Assembly (NCBI GenBank): GCA_002005505.1
Contig: KV908704.1
Location: forward strand, 25,001 to 89,000
From: Botryococcus braunii
Taxonomy: Eukaryota; Chlorophyta; Trebouxiophyceae
DNA: 64,000 bases
Direction: 5' to 3'
The notes beneath the pieces were generated by a model. The model was not told the origin of the DNA, did not search any database, and saw only the letters and a list, made by a program, of their open reading frames with translations. Shown in pieces: positions 29,400-44,510 of this stretch (positions are counted from its first letter, which is position 1; each line of letters starts with the position of its first letter). The translations under genes were made by a program, and so were the position numbers.

Positions 29400-30395
29400 G
29401 AATAAGGTGCGCCCGGAAGAGGTCAATGCAAAGAAAGCGTGAACTTGGAGATCTTCTTCAGCCGGCTGTAAAGCGCGACAGGAAGAGGCCAATATAAAGA
29501 AAGCCTGTACTTTCACTTGCCCCTTCCGCTGGCCGTCACGAGCACAGCGAAGGGGTCTATACAAAGAAAGAGTGCACTTGGATTTCTCCTTCAGCCCGCT
29601 GTCACGCGCAACAAGAAGAGACGTCCATATAAAGGAAGCATACATCTACTTGGACTTGACCATTCAGCTACCTGTGAAGAGCAAAGCAAAGAGGTCCATA
29701 TAAAGAAAGCGTAAACTAAGATTTTCTCCATCAGCCGGCTGTAAAGCGCAACAAGAAGAGAGGTCCTTCAAAAGAAAGCATACATCTACTTGAACTTGAC
29801 CATTCAAATCCGAAGCGAAGAGGTCCATCAAACGAAAGCGGAGAAAACAAGAAGAGAGGTCCTTCAAATGAAAGCATACATCTACTTGAACTTGACCATT
29901 CAGCTACCTCTAAAATCCGAAGCGAAGAGGTCCATCAAAAGAAAGCGTCCATGTGGGCCCTTCAGCCAGCTGTGAAGAGCAAAGCAACTTCAGCCAGCTG
30001 CGAAGGGCAAAGCGAAGAGGTCTATATGACACAAGCGACCACGTGGACTTGCCCCTTCACCTAGCTGTGAAGAGCAAAGCGAAGAGGTCAAAACAAAGAA
30101 AGCGTTCACTTGGATTTCTCCTTCAGCCGGCTGTAAAGGGCAGCAGGAAGGGGTCAATTAGAAAATCTAATTATATTATCTAAAACAAAGAGGGGGGGGG
30201 GCCCTACTGGGACCTGCCCCTTCACCTCGCTGAAGAGCAAAGCAAAAAGGTCAAGATAAAAAGAAGAGAGTACTTGGACTTGCCCCTTCCGCTGGCTGTG
30301 AAGAGCGCAACGAAGAGGTCAATACAAAGAAAGCGTACGATTGGAAGGCTGTAAAGCGCGAAAGGAAGAGGCCAATACCAAACGCGCTCGGCTAG
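29400..30395. repeat. ~68-bp degenerate minisatellite
   Basis: About fourteen units with the consensus blocks TTCAGCCGGCTGT, AAGAGCAAAGCGAAGAGGTC and AAAGAAAGCGT followed by ACTTGGACTTG. Early markers fall at ~29457, 29524, 29590, 29662 and 29727. Frames through it are repeat translations. Confidence 0.8.
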
Positions 30396-30416
30396 AGAGT
30401 GACCAGAGGGTACTTC

Positions 30417-30419
<3 letters not shown>

Positions 30420-30512
<93 letters not shown>
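30420..30512. repeat. (GT)n microsatellite
   Basis: About 92 bp of GT just downstream of the UBE2Q-like stop codon. Confidence 0.95.
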
Positions 30513-30515
<3 letters not shown>

Positions 30516-30642
30516 CGCGCGCGCAGTTGCCAGTACTGCTGTTCTAGCTCAGCAGTATCCACAGCGCTGTGGGTACCAGCGGGACCGATGGTAACCACAG
30601 CACAAGAAGGTCCCTATAGGCAGCCGCTCATGCTGGTCAGAC

Positions 30643-34460
<3,818 letters not shown>

Positions 34461-34959
34461 GCGAGTGTGCACAACCCTGTTAACTTACAATTATGTTCAT
34501 CTGCCAGCTGCAATCACCTTCAGCAAGTATAATTGTAACTACAGGGTCACTGTTGAAAGGATCTTCCTAGCTGACGGCCATCTACGACGGTGTTTCGTCA
34601 GTTCTGAAGGACCAGGCGGGAGTCCGGAACCCCGGACTCGCAGCGGAATTTCCGCTTCGGAATTTCCGAATCCCCGCTGTTGTAAAGATGTGGCTGTTGA
34701 TGCTGTTCTTGACTAGATCGCCTGGCAGATCTGTTGTTGGAAGGCTTACACCCTGCGCCTCCCTCATGTATCTTAGATAGGGCATTGTATTGTAGATATT
34801 ACAGATGGTTAGTTCGACCATAACATGTACCTCTGCATAGAGGTGCCTCCGACTTCATCTCCCTGTGAAGACTGTAAGGATCGGTGAAGGAGTTGGAAGG
34901 TTTGTGGTTAAGGCTTTAAAGCTTTGAAGGCCTTACGACCTACATGAATGCTCCAAGGA

Positions 34960-35510
34960 CATCTTAGTGGTGGATCTAGATTTTGGACAGTTGTATCGTC
35001 ATCTTTTCATATTGGCTGGTCCTGGATGTAATGTTTCCTTCCTTCCTTCTTCCCTAGGGGTACCTTATCAGACTCTAATTAGAGTCTGTTAGGGCTCCGC
35101 CTAGGATATCATGACCTCGCAGTTCACACTGGTAGACGGCAAGGGCTCCCCCGTAATGAGAGTGTCTGTACTAGGTGTTCATTAGTGGTGGTAAGAGATG
35201 AATATCACTCCTGTTCATTTGCCCATTTTTACAACAGATTTTAGAGAGTTGTATCGTCATCTTTTCAGCCATGTTGGCTGGTCCTGGATGTAATGCTTCC
35301 TTCCTTCCTTCCTTCCCTAGGGGTACCTAATAAGACTCTAATTAGAGACTTTTAGGGTTCCGCCTAGGATATCATGACCTCGCAGTTCACACTGGTAGAC
35401 GGCAAGGGCTCCCCCGTAATGAGAGTGTCTGTAATAGGTGTTCATTAGTGGTGGTGAGAGATGAATTTCACTCCTGTTCATTTGCCCAGTTTTAAAACAG
35501 ATTCAATCTC
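34960..35510. repeat. 262-bp tandem repeat, two copies plus a fragment
   Basis: TGGCTGGTCCTGGATGTAAT begins at 35013 and 35275. The copies share CTTCCTTCC runs, GACTCTAATTAGAG (a palindrome), CCGCCTAGGATATCATGACC and GTAGACGGCAAGGGCTCCCC. A third partial copy of the first motif is at 35759, and another lies far away at 61546, so this is a dispersed family. Confidence 0.85.
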
Positions 35511-35819
35511 AATTTAACCACCTGTTCCACCCGCGAGTCCCTCACTTACTCGCCTGATGTGGCAACAAGATAGGGTGCACTGCCTGATGTGGCTGCAAGA
35601 TAGGGATCACGTGATCGATCTGGATATCCCCTTCATGAAGGGGTTGCAAGGTTTGTGGTGATGGCTTTGATGGCCTACATGAATGCTTGAGGGACATCCA
35701 GTTCATTGTGGATCTGGATCCTAGCTAGAAAAGCGTATCGTCATCCCTTCAGCAATAATGGCTGGTTCTGGATGTAATTTCTCCTTCCTTTCTTCCTTCC
35801 TCCAGTCTCCAGGGAAAAG

Positions 35820-36410
35820 CGAAATATATCAGTCGTGTGTACACAGCCTGTGTACATCTGAGTCACAGCTTGTGATGCACAGCCTGTACAGTCTGTGACT
35901 CACGTGTGCACAGGCCCTCTGTGTCTTGGGATGATATCTGCCAGCACCTCGCTCAGCCTGCAAATGGTGCTTTCCAGTCTTGGATTGATTATCGTCTCAT
36001 TATCTGCAATCCTTCGCTCAGCCAACAAGTGCTGCTTCCCGTCTTGGGTACATATCTACCGACTGATATCGATCTGAAAGGCCACAGGCCGAGCAAAAGC
36101 CTGCAGTCGCGTGCTCTAAGATCTGCCGGCTGGCAGAGCACGCGGCCAGAGGTGACGCTGCGGCCCGGCCGTCACGTTGGTTCTTGGTGGAGATATGGTG
36201 ACACTCTCACCAGGGCTCTCAACCTTCATGTCAATCCGCAAAGGCACATATATGTCTTTCACGCCTATCTCAGCTCAGGAGCCCAGACGGGGATTGCCCT
36301 TGCAAGGGAAGGGAGGGCGTGCACGTGGCTCCACGTGGCTCTTAGACATAAAAGCGGGCATAGAAGTGCCTCCTTGCAAGGAAGGGCATGGCTCCAAATC
36401 CGTTGTGGTG
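35820..36410 (+). other. Stretch with a long open frame but no recognisable gene
   Basis: A plus-strand frame from 35906 runs through the following CA tract. The non-repeat part (35906-36410) matches no family I know and has no splice or start context that convinces me. Left as unassigned. Confidence 0.3.
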
Positions 36411-36415
36411 CGCGT

Positions 36416-36727
<312 letters not shown>

Positions 36728-37050
36728 TTCGCTCATTCCTGCGCTCTCATGCACACGCACAAAAACCCACCACCCCCCTCCCTCAACGCTCCACCTTTTC
36801 CCCTGCGCTGCGTTCCACGTCTCATAAGGAGAAGGTCCTGGGCCGGCGGCCTAATTATGGGTGCACGCGGGCTTGTGTATATATACCATTGTCCATGCCA
36901 ATGGTGTGGGCATATGCCACGGATACTCGTGTTGTCCTCTCTATGCTGTTGGTATACACAGACAATTTTTATACTTCTATCTGTGGCCAATTATTATAAT
37001 AGCACTAGTTCCGTAGCCTCCACCATCAAGAGCCTGTCCATGTTAGAATG

Positions 37051-37076
37051 TTTTTGGAGAAACGTTTCTCCAAAAA
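37051..37076. repeat. Perfect 26-base palindrome
   Basis: The left half TTTTTGGAGAAAC is followed directly by its exact reverse complement GTTTCTCCAAAAA, with no loop. Purpose unknown. Confidence 0.9.
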
Positions 37077-37448
37077 GTGCACGTCATTGCTTGCTCGATG
37101 AAGTGGGACTAGTGGGGCAACTACGCATTTACCTAGTATACTGTCAATCTTTCATTTCTGCATACTCGACATCAGTTCGCCCACGAGTCGCGATGATCTT
37201 GCATGTGTACACATGTTAAAGATGTACATACCCAAGAGGACACATATGTCCCGTTGGGATATGCGAGGGCGTTGGTGGATACTCAACCAGCTGGATACTC
37301 AACTGCAGTCGAGGATTACACCCCTTTCGAGCTTTGCAAGCACCACATTAATTTTGAAAGAGGCCAGCTGGCTGGCCGATCAGCAGATTCACGAATGCAG
37401 TATGGGAAGGTTTGGGCGCTATGCCAAGGTTGCCTGTAACCCTTGACC

Positions 37449-37453
37449 CTAAC
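37449..37453. repeat. Target-site duplication, left copy (CTAAC)
   Basis: CTAAC abuts the left LTR and is repeated at 46357-46361 abutting the right LTR. Five bases is the usual length for copia elements. Confidence 0.9.
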
Positions 37454-38147
37454 TGTGAAAGGTTATGGGCAATCGGCTTTCCCTGTACAAAGCAGACAGG
37501 TCGTCAATAGACGAAGTTACTCCAGCTACAGTCCGTACGACTGTCTGCTGAGTGCCACACACAACTGTCGGACAAGACTAGCATCTGGTGATGCCCAGCA
37601 TCTTTCACAACCAGTTCCGTTACATCATTATCTTGTACACAAGCACCGATCAAGCAATCACTAGATAAGGCTCTAGACGGCTACGTTCAAGTACATGCCT
37701 ATACTCCCTGAAGTCACTGTCCCTTATCTGTTTGAGTGACTACAGGGTACACTAAGCTTGTTCACTCTCACAATAGCAACAATGATACAACACACACTGC
37801 CGCACCGTACCTGTACAAAGCAGACAGGTCGTCAATAGACGAAGTTACTCCAGCTACAGTCCGTACGACTGTCTGCTGAGTGCCACACACAACTGTCGGA
37901 CAAGACTAGCATCTGGTGATGCCCAGCATCTTTCACAACCAGTTGGTATTCACTCCGGTGGGGCAGCCTTAAGAGTTCATCCGACAAACGTGTGATCTAG
38001 ATAGGATTGTACCTTATGTTCGAAAACGTCCAGAATCTGCCGTGTCTCAAGGTACCTTATGTTCTCAATGGACCCATATCCTAATAGTGCACACATGAAG
38101 ATCACTTAAAGCACAAGGCATTCAATAATAATGTTCAGAACTCAACA
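37454..38147 (-). repeat. 3' LTR of the copia element
   Basis: 694 bp, same length as and, where compared, identical to 45663-46356. It contains a 134-bp internal direct duplication (37483-37616 and 37811-37944). Confidence 0.95.
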
Positions 38148-38160
38148 CTTCCCCTTGCCT
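38148..38160 (-). promoter_or_regulatory. Polypurine tract
   Basis: On the minus strand AGGCAAGGGGAAG directly abuts the 3' LTR start (TGTTGAGTTC), the expected site for plus-strand DNA priming. Confidence 0.75.
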
Positions 38161-38167
38161 GCATGCT

Positions 38168-39757
38168 TTAAGTGTATCTTCTCAAACCTAGTGAATCACG
38201 ATGACCAACAAACACGGGCTTGGCAAGTGGCTTGGTCATAATGTCAGCCACATTGCGTGCAGATTCCACATAGAGGATATCTACCTGCCCAAGTGCCATA
38301 GCTTCCCTAGCGTAGTGGAAGCTTACTGCAACGTGCTTTGTGAATTTGGAATACAGGGGGTTCCGTAAATTAGAAATGCATCCTTGGTTGTCACAGAAAA
38401 TTTTGACCCTCCAAGGTGCAGCCCCTATCTCTTCCAAGAAGCCCCTTAGCCAGTTGGCTTCCTTCACAATATGGCCAGCTGCCATAAACTCAGCTTGCAC
38501 AGTTGAGGTAGCAACTGAGCTCTGCTTCTTGCTTCCCCAAACCACGGCACTACCATAGACTGATAGAACATAGCCAGTGGTGGAATACCTGTGGTCCAGG
38601 TCCCCAGCATAGTCGGCATCAACATAGCCTTCTAGCTCAGGGCCCTTTCCACCCAGAGTAAGAGCTAACTCTCTGGTATCTCTCAAGTACTTCAGCACTC
38701 GAATGGCCTCATTCCAGTGTGAGGTAGTGGGTGTCATTCTATACCTTGACAACACTCCAACAGCCTGAGAAATGTCAGGCCGGGTCGTATTGGCTATGTA
38801 CAGTAACGATCCAATTAACTCGCAGTATCGATGACCAGGTGGCAGAGGGGTACCAGCCCCATGTGACATACCATCTGAGGACTCGGGTCTGCTGCTAGCC
38901 ACGAAGTCCTTGGACATGGGGGTATCAACCCCACGTCCATCATCAGCAACGCCAAACTTCTCCACAAGAGCATCAATCTTGGGAGTGCAACTCATGGAAA
39001 TAGTGCCCTGAACTCTATTGCGTAGGACCTGACACCCCAGGAAATCATTCACCTCTCCCAAATCATGGATGGTGAAGTCCTTCTTCAATAACTCTTTCCC
39101 CCACTCAATCTCTGCAACCACTCTGGCAACTATGAGAAGATCATCGACATAAACAAGAATAAACGACAGATTACCATCAGGGGCCCTCCTGATGTATACC
39201 CCAGCGTCGCTCTTGCACACACTATACCCCATCACGCTCAACTTGTCGCTCAAGGTCTTGTGCCAAGCCCGTGGGGCTTGCTTAAGACCGTAGAGTGCCT
39301 TCCTGAGCTTGCACACAACTCTCGTGTTGCCATTCTCAAATCCTGGTGGTTGGGTCACATAGACCTCTTCCTCCAACTCCCCATTGAGAAAAGCTGTCTT
39401 GATATCCACTTGGTGGATCTCAAGATTTTGTGTGGCAGCCACTGCCAGCACAGCTCTCCTAGCACCATAGCTGCTGGTAGGTGCAAAAACCTCACCAACA
39501 TCTATACCAGGAATCTGTCTGCAACCCTGGGCAACCAATCTTGCTTTAAACCGAGTGACATTCCCATGTGCATCGTTCTTTGTAGAAAAAATCCAATGAA
39601 CAGGGATAACTTTCTGCCCATGGGGTCTTTCCACATACTGCATAACCTCATGGGTGTCTAAAGACTCCATCTCCTCTTGCATTGCCTGCTGCCAAAACTC
39701 CCACTGAGGTGAGCGCTGGGCTTCCCTCAAGTTTGAGGGCACGTGAACTTTTCCCAA
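38168..39757 (-). CDS. Copia pol C-terminal part: reverse transcriptase and RNase H
   Basis: An open frame of about 529 codons. It starts in the linker before the reverse transcriptase (WQQAMQEEMESLDTHEV, then VIPVHWIFSTKND). It has the copia RT blocks KARLVAQGCRQIPGIDV, EVFAPTSSYGARR, VDIKTAFLNGELEEEVYVTQ, LYGLKQAPRAWH and the catalytic YVDD in ILVYVDDLLIV. RNase H follows, with YVDADYAGDLDHR, WGSKKQSSVATSTVQAEFMA and the copia C-terminal segment VDILYVESARNVADIMTKPL. The frame ends just inside the 3' LTR boundary. Its left part duplicates 41475-41770. Confidence 0.95.
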   Translation of the reverse strand: MGKVHVPSNLREAQRSPQWEFWQQAMQEEMESLDTHEVMQYVERPHGQKVIPVHWIFSTKNDAHGNVTRFKARLVAQGCRQIPGIDVGEVFAPTSSYGARRAVLAVAATQNLEIHQVDIKTAFLNGELEEEVYVTQPPGFENGNTRVVCKLRKALYGLKQAPRAWHKTLSDKLSVMGYSVCKSDAGVYIRRAPDGNLSFILVYVDDLLIVARVVAEIEWGKELLKKDFTIHDLGEVNDFLGCQVLRNRVQGTISMSCTPKIDALVEKFGVADDGRGVDTPMSKDFVASSRPESSDGMSHGAGTPLPPGHRYCELIGSLLYIANTTRPDISQAVGVLSRYRMTPTTSHWNEAIRVLKYLRDTRELALTLGGKGPELEGYVDADYAGDLDHRYSTTGYVLSVYGSAVVWGSKKQSSVATSTVQAEFMAAGHIVKEANWLRGFLEEIGAAPWRVKIFCDNQGCISNLRNPLYSKFTKHVAVSFHYAREAMALGQVDILYVESARNVADIMTKPLAKPVFVGHRDSLGLRRYT

Positions 39758-42700
39758 CGTGACAGAAGGTACACTCTGTACCTTATGCTGTGGTGCAGCA
39801 GGGCTGTCAGCCTTACTGATGCTGTTCCTTCTCTCTCTCTCTCTCCCTGGTTGCCAGAATAAGGTACATTATGTACCTTATGCTGGGACTGGGCAGTACT
39901 GCCGGGATTATCTGATTCCTTCTCAAGTCTCTCTCTCTCCTTGACTACTGGACTCATGTGCAGCACCCTTACATTCTCGCACCTTCCGCAATGCAGAGGG
40001 GAGCAGCAGCTCTCTCTCTCTCCTGGACTCACACTTGGGCACACTACCCAGACTTGCCTGAGCTGCGCCTACAATGTCAGCCTGCACACCATAAGCATGA
40101 CTAGCCAGTGACTGGGATTGGGCACCAGCTTCCCCTACTGCTGGCATGTCTAACCCACTGCTCTCATCTCTTACATCTGCACCGAACATAGCCTCGACTG
40201 TCTCAACCTGCCCCTGCATATCAGGGAGACCAACCATGTTTGGCTCACTCACAATTGCCTGACCTGGGTCAGGGGCATGCAATGGGATGTCAGAATGCTC
40301 TCTCCTAGCCACGCGCTGTACATAACGCTGCTCCCTTGTAAGGGTGGTCCCTGGAGGAAGGGGAATTTGTGACTTCCCCTGCATTCGCAACCCCTCTTGT
40401 ACCTTCTGCATTTTTTCTACCTGGGATTGAGTTTCTACACCCCCCTGGCCAGATTCTGCATATGCTCAAGCACCGACCACGAGTGCTGAGATGGTTCTGG
40501 GGTCCCAACAGTAGAATCCAGGCTGGTGGGTTTCCTTGGTCATGTGCTGCTGTGGTCCCGTCTCCAGACTGATCCCCAGCACAAAGTCCAGAGGTCCCAG
40601 GAGCCCCAGTGGAAAGCGTCTCCACTCCATGGTCATCCTCCTCATCCCAGAACGTGGGTGGAGCAGCAGAGGGAATTGCTTGAGGCGTTGCCAGATTCTC
40701 ACTGCCAAGGGGGGGTGATATCCTAGAATCATAGACAGACCCAGGCTGGACCTTTGATAGACCCACTCTCTCAGCCCCCCTCAAGTGCTCGATAAAGCTG
40801 ACGTCCCTACTCTCCTTCCACACTCCATTCCCCACGTACACACGATACGCTTTAGACTGGGGACAATAACCAGTAAACATCCCAGGGATGGTCTTGGGCC
40901 CAAAAACAGACCTTTGGCCACTGGGAATGTGCACATGGGCTACACAGCCAAACGTGCGCAGCACAGACACATCAGGTTTGACACCAAAGAATAATTCCAT
41001 GGGGTCAGGACCTGCCTGAAGTAGGACCCACATTGTAGAGGAGGGTAGCTGTCTCAAGCGCCTCCTTCCAAAGGAGGGTCTGCTGCAGCATGGACCAACA
41101 GAGTCCTTGTTCGCTCCTTCAGGTCCTATTCATCCTCTCCGCCACCCCATTCTGCTGAGGCGTGTAGGGCGCTGAGGACTCCATCTTAGTGCCCTGCTGA
41201 GCACAAAACTCTTTGAATTGCTGGTTCAGGAACTCTGAACCCCTGTCAGTCCTCACACACTTCACAACCGTGCCTCGTTGGGTCTGCCAAAACGGAGCAG
41301 GTCTATCACAGCCTTTGGATGCAATCCTTTGACTTCACAGCAGGAGGCAACTTGGTGAACTTTCATCCATACAGTGACCATATCGTTACCTGTATGGCAG
41401 GAGTGATATGGACCACAGTATCCACATGACTCTATCGAGTGGGTGATGTGCAGGCCTGGAGATACAGGGAAAGNCTTTAAACCGAGTGACATTCCATGTG
41501 CATCGTTTTGTAGAAAAAACCAATGAACAGGGAAACTTTCTGCCCATGGGTCTTTCCACATACGCAAACCCATGGGTCTAAAGACTCCATCTCCCTGCAT
41601 GCCTGCTGCCAAACTCCCACTGAGGTGAGCGCTGGGCTCCCCAAGTTGAGGGCACGTGAACTTTCCCAACGACAGAAGGTACACTCTGTACCTTATCTGT
41701 GGTGCGCAGGCTGTCAGCCTTACTGATCTGTTCCTTCTCTCTCTCTCTCCCTGGTTGCCAAATAAGGTACATTATTACCTTATCTGGACTGGGCAGTACT
41801 GCCGGATTATCTGATTCCTTCTCAAGTCTCTCTCTCTCTCCTTGACTACTGACTCATGTGCAGCACCCTTACATTCTCGCACCTTCCGCAATGCAGAGGG
41901 GAGCAGCAGCTCTCTCTCTCTCCTGGACTCACACTTGGCACACTACCCAGACTTGCCTGAGCTGCGCCTACAATGTCAGCCTGCACACCATAAGCATGAC
42001 TAGCCAGTGACTGGATTGGGCACCAGCTTCCCCTACTGCTGGCATGTCTAACCCACTGCTCTCATCTCTTACATCTGCACCGAACATAGCCTCGACTGTC
42101 TCAACCTGCCCCTGCATATCAGGGAGACCAACCATGTTTGGCTCACTCACAATTGCCTGACCTGGGTCAGGGGCATGCAATGGGATGTCAGAATGCTCTC
42201 TCCTAGCCACGCGCTGTACATAACGCTGCTCCCTTGTAAGGGTGGTCCCTGGAGGAAGGGGAATTTGTGACTTCCCCTGCATTCGCAACCCCTCTTGTAC
42301 CTTCTGCATTTTTTCTACCTGGGATTGAGTTTCTACACCCCCCCTGGCCAGATTCTGCATATGCTCAAGCACCGACCACGAGTGCTGAGATGGTTCTGGG
42401 TCCCAACAGTAGAATCCAGGCTGGTGGGGTTTCCTTGGTCATGTGCTGCTGTGGTCCCGTCTCCAGACTGATCCCCAGCACAAAGTCCAGAGGTCCAGGA
42501 GCCCCAGTGGAAAGCGTCTCCACTCCATGGTCATCCTCCTCATCCCAGAACGTGGGTGGAGCAGCAGAGGGAATTGCTTGAGGCGTTGCCAGATTCTCAC
42601 TGCCAAGGGGGGGTGATATCCTAGAATCATAGACAGACCCAGGCTGGACCTTTGATAGACCCACTCTCTCAGCCCCCCTCAAGTGCTCGATAAAGCTGAC

Positions 42701-43395
42701 GTCCCTACTCTCCTTCCACACTCCATTCCCCACGTACACACGATACGCTTTAGACTGGGGACAATAACCAGTAAACATCCCAGGGATGGTCTTGGGCCCA
42801 AAAACAGACCTTTGGCCACTGGGAATGTGCACATGGGCTACACAGCCAAACGTGCGCAGCACAGACACATCAGGTTTGACACCAAAGAATAATTCCATGG
42901 GGGTCAGGGACCTGCCTGAAGTAGGACCCACATTGTAGAGGAGGGTAGCTGTCTCAAGCGCCTCCTTCCAAAGGGAGGGGTCTGCTGCAGCATGGACCAA
43001 CAGAGTCCTTGTTCGCTCCTTCAGGGTCCTATTCATCCTCTCCGCCACCCCATTCTGCTGAGGCGTGTAGGGCGCTGAGGACTCCATCTTAGTGCCCTGC
43101 TGAGCACAAAACTCTTTGAATTGCTGGTTCAGGAACTCTGAACCCCTGTCAGTCCTCACACACTTCACAACCGTGCCTCGTTGGGTCTGCCAAAAACGGA
43201 GCAGGTCTATCACAGCCTTTGGGATGCAATCCTTTGACTTCACAGGCAGGGAGGCAACTTGGTGTGAACTTTCATCCACTACAGTGACCCAATATCGTTC
43301 ACCTGTGATGGCAGGAGGTGATATGGGACCCACAGTATCCACATGGACTCTATCGAGTGGGTGATGTGCAGGCCTGGAAGATACAGGGAAGGAGG
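39544..43395. repeat. Probable false (assembly) duplication of the copia interior
   Basis: 39544-41473 and 41475-43395 are the same ~1.93-kb segment in direct order, separated by one N at 41474. Copy one is clean at its start and degraded near the N. Copy two is degraded near the N and clean further on. The degradation consists of single-base losses, many in short homopolymers. Two overlapping contig ends of poor quality, joined instead of merged, explain this best. Confidence 0.85.
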
Positions 43396-43420
43396 TCTGG
43401 AGTGTTTCCCTTGTATACAC
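42365..43420 (-). CDS. Copia integrase core
   Basis: Frame carrying the integrase catalytic domain: first Asp in RVHVDTVGPISPP, second Asp in VRTDRGSEFLNQQFKEF, and the Glu in PQQNGVAERMNRTLKERTR. The copia C-terminal integrase segment follows (ELFFGVKPDVSVLRTFGCVA, HVHIPSG). It is one base out of frame with the upstream zinc-finger/protease frame near 43385, in a short C/T run. A broken second copy of this region lies at 40305-41473 through the assembly duplication. Confidence 0.92.
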   Translation of the reverse strand: MYTRETLQTSFPVSSRPAHHPLDRVHVDTVGPISPPAITGERYWVTVVDESSHQVASLPVKSKDCIPKAVIDLLRFWQTQRGTVVKCVRTDRGSEFLNQQFKEFCAQQGTKMESSAPYTPQQNGVAERMNRTLKERTRTLLVHAAADPSLWKEALETATLLYNVGPTSGRSLTPMELFFGVKPDVSVLRTFGCVAHVHIPSGQRSVFGPKTIPGMFTGYCPQSKAYRVYVGNGVWKESRDVSFIEHLRGAERVGLSKVQPGSVYDSRISPPLGSENLATPQAIPSAAPPTFWDEEDDHGVETLSTGAPGPLDFVLGISLETGPQQHMTKETPPAWILLLGPRTISALVVGA

Positions 43421-44510
43421 GATTCACAGTGCTTGGGGCACTCAGAGCAGGGAGCAAGGGAGATATTGATTCCTGTAACCAGATCTTCCTTGGAGAACCT
43501 CTGCATGCTGCTGGCACCAGGATGACCTAACCTAGCATGCCACAGAGATCTCTCGCTACACACGTGTCCTTTCCTAAGATGAGACGCCTCAGCCATGTGA
43601 TCAATATGTCTGCAGCCAACTTGCTGCCCTCTGACAGGACTAACAAACTCCAAAAAAAACAGACCTCGTGCGCGGGTGATATCTCCACACCACCCTTCAG
43701 GTCCCTTCATGGCTGTGTAACCACCTGCAGTGTCAGTCAGGAAAGATGCTCCATCCTGAATTGCACCAGTGACTGAAATGAGGTTGGTATGCGCAGAAGG
43801 AACACACTGCACATTGTGCAGCCAGAATACTTCGTGCCTTGCATTCACAAGGCATACAGACCCAGATGCAATGATTCCTCCCTTGGCGTCTGAGGTTGCC
43901 AAGTGCAGAGGAAGAGGCTGTCTATGCATAACTGGATTATGGAGCAATGAGAGATCATTGACTATATGCACAGAGGCACCACTATCTATTAACCAAGATG
44001 TGCTGCTAGCTCCATGCGAAGTTGGGGCAAGCACATTGAGAGAGATAAACATCGCCTCACCAGAAGGAGGGGGTGGAGGTGGTAAATGCCACCCCGGAAA
44101 CGTGTGTTGACTTGTTGGATAGTTATATGCTGAAGGAGGTCCAGGGCTGGAAGCGGATGAAGGCGGGCCACCCCGGCCAGATCCATGGTCCCACCAGGCT
44201 TGAGGAGACGACTGTGGGCCTCCCTGGCCCCAGTAAGCTGCAGGCCCAACGCTTGCCGCTTGCATGTTTTGATGCAGAGCCTGCAGCTGCCTGAGCGGTC
44301 CGCAGTCAGTCATGAAGTGGCCCTTTGCCTTGCAGAAGTGGCATGTAAGCTCCTCTCTGGGCCTTCTTGCCCTGCCAGGTCCACGCCCCCTGCCACCAAA
44401 AGTAGTTGCAGAGGGGCCAGCGGGAGGCTGTTCGTTTGCTGGTAGTGCTGCTCCAACTCCCGGTACTGCTCCCACTCCTGGTGCAGCTCCAGCGCTTGAT
44501 GACGCTCCAG
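43421..44510 (-). CDS. Copia nucleocapsid zinc knuckle, protease and integrase zinc domain
   Basis: Continues gag in the -1 frame. It shows an arginine/glycine-rich stretch, the zinc knuckle CHFCKAKGHFMTDC (C-x2-C-x4-H-x4-C), a proline-rich linker, the aspartic protease motif SWLIDSGASVHIV, then the pre-integrase zinc-binding domain with HARLGHPGASSMQRF and CSECPKHCESCIQGKHSR. No usable start is needed, because copia makes one gag-pol precursor. Confidence 0.92.

Noticed and set aside
41262..41700. A second integrase/RT fragment as a nested or rearranged element
   Set aside because: Its single-base losses and the N at 41474 fit an assembly join better than a biological rearrangement.
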